Positions 5,607 through 9,952 of a stretch of 9,952 nt of DNA are shown here, one piece after another. The DNA comes from Desulfobacterales bacterium (GTDB taxonomy: Bacteria > Desulfobacterota > Desulfobacteria > Desulfobacterales > JASFBJ01). The number at the start of each line of letters is the position of its first letter. The stretch's first letter is position 1. The DNA lies in NCBI GenBank assembly GCA_030149585.1, contig JASFBJ010000129.1, forward strand, positions 1-9,952, read 5' to 3'. The position numbers and the translations under genes are program-made. The notes beneath the pieces are model-generated. The model was not told where the DNA came from, ran no database searches, and saw only the letters and a list, made by a program, of their open reading frames with translations.

Positions 5607-7238
5607 ATGTCAGACGAGCTTCTGAAACCAGATGAGTTGTTCGCCAAAATAGATCATCGGCCACCCAAGACCGATTGGATGAGTACTCCTGTTCAAATAA
5701 GAAAAGGAATGTACTGCTATGCCTCCAATTATAAAAGCGTCGAGTACCTGGGTTTGCCGAATGCCAGGCCCTGGAATCCATTGGATGATGACTGGAAATT
5801 GCCGGAAAACTGGCAGGAAATTATACACCAGGGATTTAAGGAGAGGCTGGAAAAATTTCGTTCTTTTAAGATTTTTATGGATATTTGTGTGCGCTGCGGG
5901 GCCTGTGCGGATAAATGCCATTTTTTTATCGGGACCGGTGATCCCAAAAACATGCCGGTAATCAGAGCCGAACTTTTAAGATCTGTTTACCGCAACGATT
6001 TTACCAGGATGGGAAAAATCCTGGGTAAAATCGGTGGGGCCAGGCCCATGGGACTGGATGTTTTAAAAGAGTGGTGGTATTATATGTTTCAATGTACTGA
6101 GTGTCGACGCTGTTCGGTTTTTTGTCCATATGGCATAGACACTGCTGAAATTACTATCATGGGCCGCGAATTGCTCAATCTGATTGGTCTTAATATTGAC
6201 TGGATTGCCACTCCTGTTGCCAACTGTTACAGGACAGGAAATCATCTTGGAATTCAGCCTCACGCGTTCAAGGGCATGCTGGATTTTTTTGTTGAAGATG
6301 TTGAAGATCTTTCCGGTATCAATGTGGAACCTGTTTATAATAAAAAGGGTGCTGATATTCTTTTTATCACTCCTTCCGGCGATGTCTTTGCCGATCCCGG
6401 CACATATACATGCATGGGTTACCTGATATTATTTCATTATTTAAAGGAAAAATACGGTCTGGATATTACCTGGAGTACCTATGCTTCAGAGGGCGGTAAT
6501 TTTGGTTTTTTTACTTCCCACGAGACAATGAAACGCTTAAATGCCAAGATGTATATGGAAGCCAAACGGCTTGGGGTAAAGTGGATATTAGGCGGTGAGT
6601 GCGGGCATATGTGGCGGGTAATCAATCAATATATGGATACTGTAAATGGTCCGGCTGATTTTCTGGAAGAACCGGTTTCACCAATTACCGGAACAAAATT
6701 TGAAAATGCAAAATCCACTAAAATGGTACATATCGCCGAGTTTACCGCTGATCTTATAAAGCATGACAAGCTTGATTTGGATCCTGGCCGCAATGATAAT
6801 CTTAAGGTAACCTACCATGATTCCTGCAACCCTGCAAGAGGTATGGGGCTGCTTGAAGAACCGCGTTATATAATTAAAAAAGTTTGTAATAATTTTTATG
6901 AAATGCCGGCTAACACCATTCGGGAACAAACCTTTTGCTGCGGTGGAGGAGCCGGGCTCAATGCCGGAGAAGATATGGAGCTGCGAATGGCCGGGGGCTT
7001 GCCTCGAGCTAATGCAGTAAAGTATGTGCATGATAAATATGGTGTTAACGTACTGTCTTGTATCTGTGCAGTTGACCGGGCGGTTTTCCCTGCATTAATG
7101 GAGTACTGGGTGCCTGAAGTAGAGGTTTATGGAATGCATGAACTCGTGGCAAATGCACTGATCCTGCCGGGTGAAAAGCGAACCACGGATTTACGCGGAG
7201 AACCATTGCCGGGAATGGAGGATAAAGCTGATGAATAA
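5607..7238 (+). CDS. dsrK: DsrK, HdrD-like iron-sulfur catalytic subunit
   Basis: DsrK is the cytoplasmic partner of DsrM and is thought to reduce the trisulfide or disulfide form of DsrC. Two complete [4Fe-4S] motifs are visible: C94-C97-C100-C104 and C163-C166-C169-C173. The C-terminal half holds a CCG-type cluster domain with C407 (HDSCNP), C444-C445 (FCCGGGAG) and C485/C487 (SCICAVD). Where the CCG pattern expects a closing CxxC, this protein has C487-A-V-D490; C485 is an extra cysteine just before it. C332 in GGECGHMW is a further conserved-looking residue. At 543 residues the length is normal. AAAGGAG at 5594-5600, overlapping the end of dsrM, gives a 6-nt spacing to the ATG. Its last 8 bases overlap dsrJ, suggesting translational coupling. 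Confidence 0.96.
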   Translation: MSDELLKPDELFAKIDHRPPKTDWMSTPVQIRKGMYCYASNYKSVEYLGLPNARPWNPLDDDWKLPENWQEIIHQGFKERLEKFRSFKIFMDICVRCGACADKCHFFIGTGDPKNMPVIRAELLRSVYRNDFTRMGKILGKIGGARPMGLDVLKEWWYYMFQCTECRRCSVFCPYGIDTAEITIMGRELLNLIGLNIDWIATPVANCYRTGNHLGIQPHAFKGMLDFFVEDVEDLSGINVEPVYNKKGADILFITPSGDVFADPGTYTCMGYLILFHYLKEKYGLDITWSTYASEGGNFGFFTSHETMKRLNAKMYMEAKRLGVKWILGGECGHMWRVINQYMDTVNGPADFLEEPVSPITGTKFENAKSTKMVHIAEFTADLIKHDKLDLDPGRNDNLKVTYHDSCNPARGMGLLEEPRYIIKKVCNNFYEMPANTIREQTFCCGGGAGLNAGEDMELRMAGGLPRANAVKYVHDKYGVNVLSCICAVDRAVFPALMEYWVPEVEVYGMHELVANALILPGEKRTTDLRGEPLPGMEDKADE

Positions 7239-7620
7239 TAAAAATAAAATCATTACCGGTTTAATTATTTTTATTGGGATTATAACCTTTCCTTTTTGGT
7301 ATAATATGGGAAAAGCCGCACCCGGCATAGAACCTGAGTTAAGTGCCAAGGCCAGGGCTGCTAAAAAATGTGTCAGGTCTGCGAGCTATATGAAAGCTGA
7401 GCACATGCAGCTTCTGGATGCCTGGAGGGAGTCGGTTGTACGAAAAGGTGAAAGAATTTATGTAAATGAGGAAGGAAAGCAGTTTAATATGAGTCTTTCC
7501 AATACCTGTTTGGATTGCCACTCAAATAAAGCTCAGTTTTGTGACAGGTGTCATGATTATGCTTCGGCAAGACCCTATTGCTGGGACTGCCATATTGATA
7601 ACCCAAAGGAGAAAGAGTAA
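7231..7620 (+). CDS. dsrJ: DsrJ, tri-heme cytochrome c subunit
   Basis: DsrJ is a small periplasmic c-type cytochrome anchored by an uncleaved N-terminal helix (about residues 7-25). Three CXXCH heme sites are present: C93-C96-H97, C104-C107-H108 and C117-C120-H121. C47, in the KKCVRSASYM segment followed by H58 and M59, matches the conserved cysteine reported as an axial heme ligand in Allochromatium vinosum DsrJ, which is the hallmark of this family. The frame is open further upstream to 7171, but the ATG at 7231 is preferred. It has GGAGG at 7217-7221 with 9-nt spacing, it overlaps the dsrK stop by 8 bases, and the longer form would put a hydrophilic stretch before the membrane helix. The resulting 129 residues is typical. 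Its stop TAA shares one base with the dsrO ATG (TAATG). Confidence 0.95.
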   Translation: MNNKNKIITGLIIFIGIITFPFWYNMGKAAPGIEPELSAKARAAKKCVRSASYMKAEHMQLLDAWRESVVRKGERIYVNEEGKQFNMSLSNTCLDCHSNKAQFCDRCHDYASARPYCWDCHIDNPKEKE

Positions 7621-8411
7621 TGGAAAGCAGTAGAAGACGCTTTTTGCAACTGGCAGGGATCTCTGCGCTGGGGTTAGGAGTAGGTGCCAAACCGGTTTTT
7701 AACGCCTTTGCCAAAGATCATGGAGAAGCTGCCGCGCCGCAATTCCAGAAAGGCGCTAATGCCTTAAAAGCTAAACAGTGGGGCATGGTCATTGATACAA
7801 GAAAAATACATTCCCTTCATGATCTGGAACCGATTATTGAGGCTTGCAAAAAAAATCATAATATCCCTGAATTAAAAAATAAGAATCACGAGGTCAAATG
7901 GATCTGGGAAGAGGAGTATCACCATGCTTTTCCTGGTAAGGCCAATAAATTTTTAAACGAAAAGGCAGAGCATGCTCCTTTTTTGGTGCTTTGCAACCAT
8001 TGTGAAGATCCGCCCTGCTGCCGCGCATGTCCTACCAGGGCAACTTTTAAGCGCAAAAGTGATGGAATCGTTTTAATGGATTTTCATCGTTGTATTGGGT
8101 GCCGGTTTTGCATGGCTGCCTGTCCATATGGAGCGCGGAGTTTTAATTTTCGAGACCCTCGACCTTTTATCAAGGAGGAGAATAAAGAATATCCAACTCG
8201 AATGAAAGGCGTTGTTGAGAAATGTAATTTCTGCGCGGAGAGACTGGCTGTGGGCAAATTGCCCGCCTGTGTGGAAGTTTCCAACGGCATCATTGCCTTT
8301 GGAGATCTGTATGATCCTGAGTCTGAAGTAAGACAACTATTAAAAACTAATTACACTATTCGACGTAAACAGGGGCTGGGTACTGAGCCAAGCGTTTACT
8401 ACATAGTATGA
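7620..8411 (+). CDS. dsrO: DsrO, periplasmic ferredoxin-like iron-sulfur subunit
   Basis: DsrO is exported through the Tat system with bound clusters and links DsrP to the rest of the complex. The twin-arginine signal S4-R-R-R-F-L-Q10 is followed by a short hydrophobic run. Two full [4Fe-4S] motifs are visible: C125-C128-C133-C137 and C158-C161-C164-C168. A third motif has C202, C205 and C217, but S221 stands where a fourth cysteine is usual in PsrB/DmsB-type proteins. The first motif of that superfamily, expected near WGMVIDTRK (54-62), keeps only C76. The C-terminal YTIRRKQGLGTEPSVYYIV ending (245-263) is typical of DsrO. Length 263 is normal. AAGGAG at 7606-7611 lies 8 nt before the ATG, and the start overlaps the dsrJ stop by one base. 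Confidence 0.95.
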   Translation: MESSRRRFLQLAGISALGLGVGAKPVFNAFAKDHGEAAAPQFQKGANALKAKQWGMVIDTRKIHSLHDLEPIIEACKKNHNIPELKNKNHEVKWIWEEEYHHAFPGKANKFLNEKAEHAPFLVLCNHCEDPPCCRACPTRATFKRKSDGIVLMDFHRCIGCRFCMAACPYGARSFNFRDPRPFIKEENKEYPTRMKGVVEKCNFCAERLAVGKLPACVEVSNGIIAFGDLYDPESEVRQLLKTNYTIRRKQGLGTEPSVYYIV

Positions 8412-8418
8412 GGTGGTT

Positions 8419-9576
8419 ATGCTTGAATTAGCGTTAAAAGGAAGTAAGAAATACTACTCGTGGATAGCGGCTCTTTTTGTCGTTATTGGAATTGGTTTTG
8501 GCTTTTACTTATGGCAACTCAAATTCGGTTTGGGAATAACCGGTATGAGCCGGGATGTTTCCTGGGGTTTTTATATTGCCCAGTTTACATTTCTGGTTGG
8601 AGTGGCCGCCGGCGGAGTAATGGTGGTTCTGCCCTATTATTTGCATGATTATAAAGCTTTTGGCAAAATTACCATTTTGGGTGAATTTCTCGCCATTGCT
8701 TCAATTATAATGTGCCTGTTATTTATTATAGTAGATCTTGGGCAGCCCATGCGGGTTTTCAATGTACCGCTCTATCCTACACTTAATTCGCTTTTATTCT
8801 GGGATATGATTGTTTTAAATGTATATCTGCTGCTTAATCTAATCATCGGCTGGAATGTTCTGGAGGCGGAAAGAAACGGAATTCATTATCAGGCCTGGCT
8901 AAAACCTCTGATCTATCTTTCAATACCCTGGGCCGTTAGTATTCATACGGTTACAGCTTTTTTATATTGTGGTTTGCCGGGTCGTGGTTTTTGGTTAACC
9001 GCCATACTAGCGCCACGTTTCCTGGCTTCTGCTTTTGCTGCAGGGCCTTCTCTTTTAATTTTATTATGCCTTTTTATTCGCAAAGTCACAAATTTTGATC
9101 CTGGCCGAGAGCAGATCCAGTCTTTAGCAAAAATTGTTGCTTATGCTTTATGCTTAAATGTCTTTTTTTTACTTTGTGAAGTATTTGTTGCATTTTACAG
9201 CAATATCCCAGAGCATACTGATCATTTAAAATATCTGTTTGTGGGCTTACATGGAAAGGGGTTACTCGTTCCCTGGATGTGGACTTCAATGGGTCTTATG
9301 CTGCTTGCCATTATTTTGCTGGTAAATCCTTCTACCCGCAAAAATGAATCTATTCTGGCTGTGGCATGTATCTCGGTTTTTGCCGGAACCTGGATCGATA
9401 AAGGTCTGGGAATGATATCCGGTGGTTTTGTCCCTTCACCACTGCACCATGTTCATGAATACGCTCCCAGCATTCCTGAGATAATAATTACTATTGGAGT
9501 TTATGCAATCGGCTCTTTGGCGCTAACTATATTATTTAAAATAGCTGTCTCAGTCAAAGAGGAAATCCGTGGCTGA
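8419..9576 (+). CDS. dsrP: DsrP, NrfD-family membrane quinone-reactive subunit
   Basis: DsrP is a polytopic membrane protein of the NrfD/PsrC family that exchanges electrons between menaquinone and DsrO. About ten hydrophobic segments fill the 385 residues, beginning near residue 14. Family features include SRDVSWGFYIAQFTFLVGVA (44-63), the DLGQPMR loop (106-112), HTVTAFLYCGLPGRGFW (176-192) and ISGGFVPSPLHHVHEY (333-348). The ATG at 8419 is preferred over an in-frame GTG at 8413, because GAGG at 8410-8413 then serves as the ribosome site with 5-nt spacing. Starting at the GTG would bury that site in the coding region. It follows the dsrO stop by 7 nt. It is the last gene of the operon, and the downstream 376 bp hold no further member. 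Confidence 0.95.
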   Translation: MLELALKGSKKYYSWIAALFVVIGIGFGFYLWQLKFGLGITGMSRDVSWGFYIAQFTFLVGVAAGGVMVVLPYYLHDYKAFGKITILGEFLAIASIIMCLLFIIVDLGQPMRVFNVPLYPTLNSLLFWDMIVLNVYLLLNLIIGWNVLEAERNGIHYQAWLKPLIYLSIPWAVSIHTVTAFLYCGLPGRGFWLTAILAPRFLASAFAAGPSLLILLCLFIRKVTNFDPGREQIQSLAKIVAYALCLNVFFLLCEVFVAFYSNIPEHTDHLKYLFVGLHGKGLLVPWMWTSMGLMLLAIILLVNPSTRKNESILAVACISVFAGTWIDKGLGMISGGFVPSPLHHVHEYAPSIPEIIITIGVYAIGSLALTILFKIAVSVKEEIRG

Positions 9577-9584
9577 AATAATCG

Positions 9585-9620
9585 TAACTTCTCAAAAAAT
9601 ATGTGGTAGTAAAAAAAATT
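9585..9620 (+). repeat. Direct repeat copy 1 (with 9820-9857)
   Basis: This 36-bp unit begins TAACTTCTC, contains ATATGTGG and ends in an A-run followed by TT. It aligns with 9820-9857 with two substitutions and a 2-nt insertion in the second copy. The copies are in the same orientation, with 199 bp between them. No coding sequence is associated with them. Confidence 0.75.
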
Positions 9621-9794
9621 AATAATAAAAGCAGGGGCAACTATGCTATTGATGCTGATATTTTAGTTCTCATAACATCAGCTAAGAGAGGCATTCAATT
9701 AATTATAGCTATTCGATCATAGTATATTGGCCTATTGACATACATATCTTAATAGAAATGATTTAGAAATTATGAATCCTGGGATGCTTCCTTT

Positions 9795-9808
9795 GTCCCT
9801 AACGGGAC
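9795..9808. repeat. Short perfect palindrome GTCCC-TAAC-GGGAC
   Basis: Five base pairs (9795-9799 with 9804-9808) enclose a TAAC tetraloop. The GC-rich stem stands out in an AT-rich setting, just 11 bp before the second direct repeat. An A-run follows on the plus strand, so it is not a plus-strand terminator. On the minus strand the T-run would precede the hairpin, so it is not one there either. It resembles dispersed REP-like palindromes. Confidence 0.5.
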
Positions 9809-9819
9809 TAAAAAACAGA

Positions 9820-9857
9820 TAACTTCTCTAAAAATATGTGGCAGTATAAAAAAAATT
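9820..9857 (+). repeat. Direct repeat copy 2 (with 9585-9620)
   Basis: This is the second, 38-bp copy of the unit at 9585-9620. It shares TAACTTCTC at its left end, ATATGTGG in the middle, and a closing A-run plus TT. The octamer ATAACTTC (9819-9826) also occurs in the arms of the inverted repeat at the other end of the window, but the rest of the two elements differs. Confidence 0.75.
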
Positions 9858-9952
9858 GGTAGTCCTTAACATGTAGTGATCATATTCGAGCATTTTTAAC
9901 GCCAATTCAGCATTATAATGGTGAATAAAATTCCAAATTGCACCAATATGAT

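Larger units (their letters stand above)
9577..9952. other. Non-coding, AT-rich region downstream of dsrP
   Basis: No frame of credible length or composition is visible on either strand in these 376 bp, and no strong intrinsic terminator for the dsr operon is evident. GCTGAT (9654-9659) and ATCAGC (9677-9682) form only a weak 6-bp stem without a T-run. The region does contain a pair of direct repeats and one short perfect palindrome, listed separately. It may be a repeat-rich intergenic area or decayed mobile-element sequence. Confidence 0.6.

Noticed and set aside
7171..7230. Upstream extension of the dsrJ reading frame to an ATG at 7171
   Set aside because: The extension lies wholly inside dsrK, puts a charged stretch before the membrane anchor, and ignores the well-placed GGAGG ahead of ATG 7231.
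8413..8418. GTG start for dsrP at 8413
   Set aside because: The GTG overlaps the only good ribosome-binding sequence (GAGGTGG); ATG 8419 has proper spacing.
9654..9682. Intrinsic terminator for the dsr operon
   Set aside because: The 6-bp GCTGAT/ATCAGC stem has a 17-nt loop and no following T-run.
9585..9857. CRISPR array
   Set aside because: Only two units separated by about 199 bp, with no regular spacer length and no cas genes in the window.

Overview
The window is AT-rich, compact bacterial DNA. It carries a complete dsrMKJOP operon, the membrane redox complex of dissimilatory sulfur metabolism. The full five-subunit form with tri-heme DsrJ, Tat-exported DsrO and NrfD-like DsrP, plus an RsbRD-type gene and an Fe-S scaffold gene just upstream, points to a Gram-negative sulfate or sulfite reducer of the Desulfobacterota (Desulfobacterales-like). 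This placement is inferred from gene content and remembered protein style, not from a database search.

Layout. Positions 1-256 are non-coding and hold a large imperfect inverted repeat. Positions 257-3119 form a minus-strand cluster read right to left: a Sfp-type phosphopantetheinyl transferase, a broken beta-CASP metallo-beta-lactamase gene whose centre is missing, and glutamine-dependent NAD+ synthetase (nadE). A 75-bp divergent spacer at 3120-3194 carries a near-consensus sigma70 promoter facing right. It leads into a NifU/IscU-like scaffold gene (3195-3638). An AT-rich spacer then carries a second near-consensus promoter (3719-3747) and a possible 34-codon hydrophobic reading frame. Next come an RsbRD_N-domain protein (3851-4387) and a structured 133-bp spacer with two hairpins. 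The dsrM, K, J, O and P genes follow at 4521-9576, almost without gaps, with start/stop overlaps at K/J and J/O. Positions 9577-9952 hold no convincing gene, but contain two copies of a roughly 37-bp direct repeat and a small perfect palindrome.

How the parts fit. DsrP (quinone-reactive NrfD-type subunit), DsrO (periplasmic ferredoxin-like) and DsrJ (tri-heme c) would form the periplasm-facing module. DsrM (diheme b) and DsrK (cytoplasmic HdrD-like Fe-S protein) would form the module that passes electrons to the DsrC trisulfide made by DsrAB. Neither dsrAB nor dsrC is in the window. The scaffold gene upstream could help supply the many clusters this complex needs, and the RsbRD_N protein could be a regulator; both are inferences from position.

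The points most worth a second look are the internally deleted beta-CASP gene, departures from canonical cysteine motifs in DsrK (CAVD where CxxC is expected) and DsrO (first cluster motif mostly lost, last motif short of one Cys), the tiny hydrophobic frame whose stop overlaps an rsbRD ATG, and the repeat structures at both ends.
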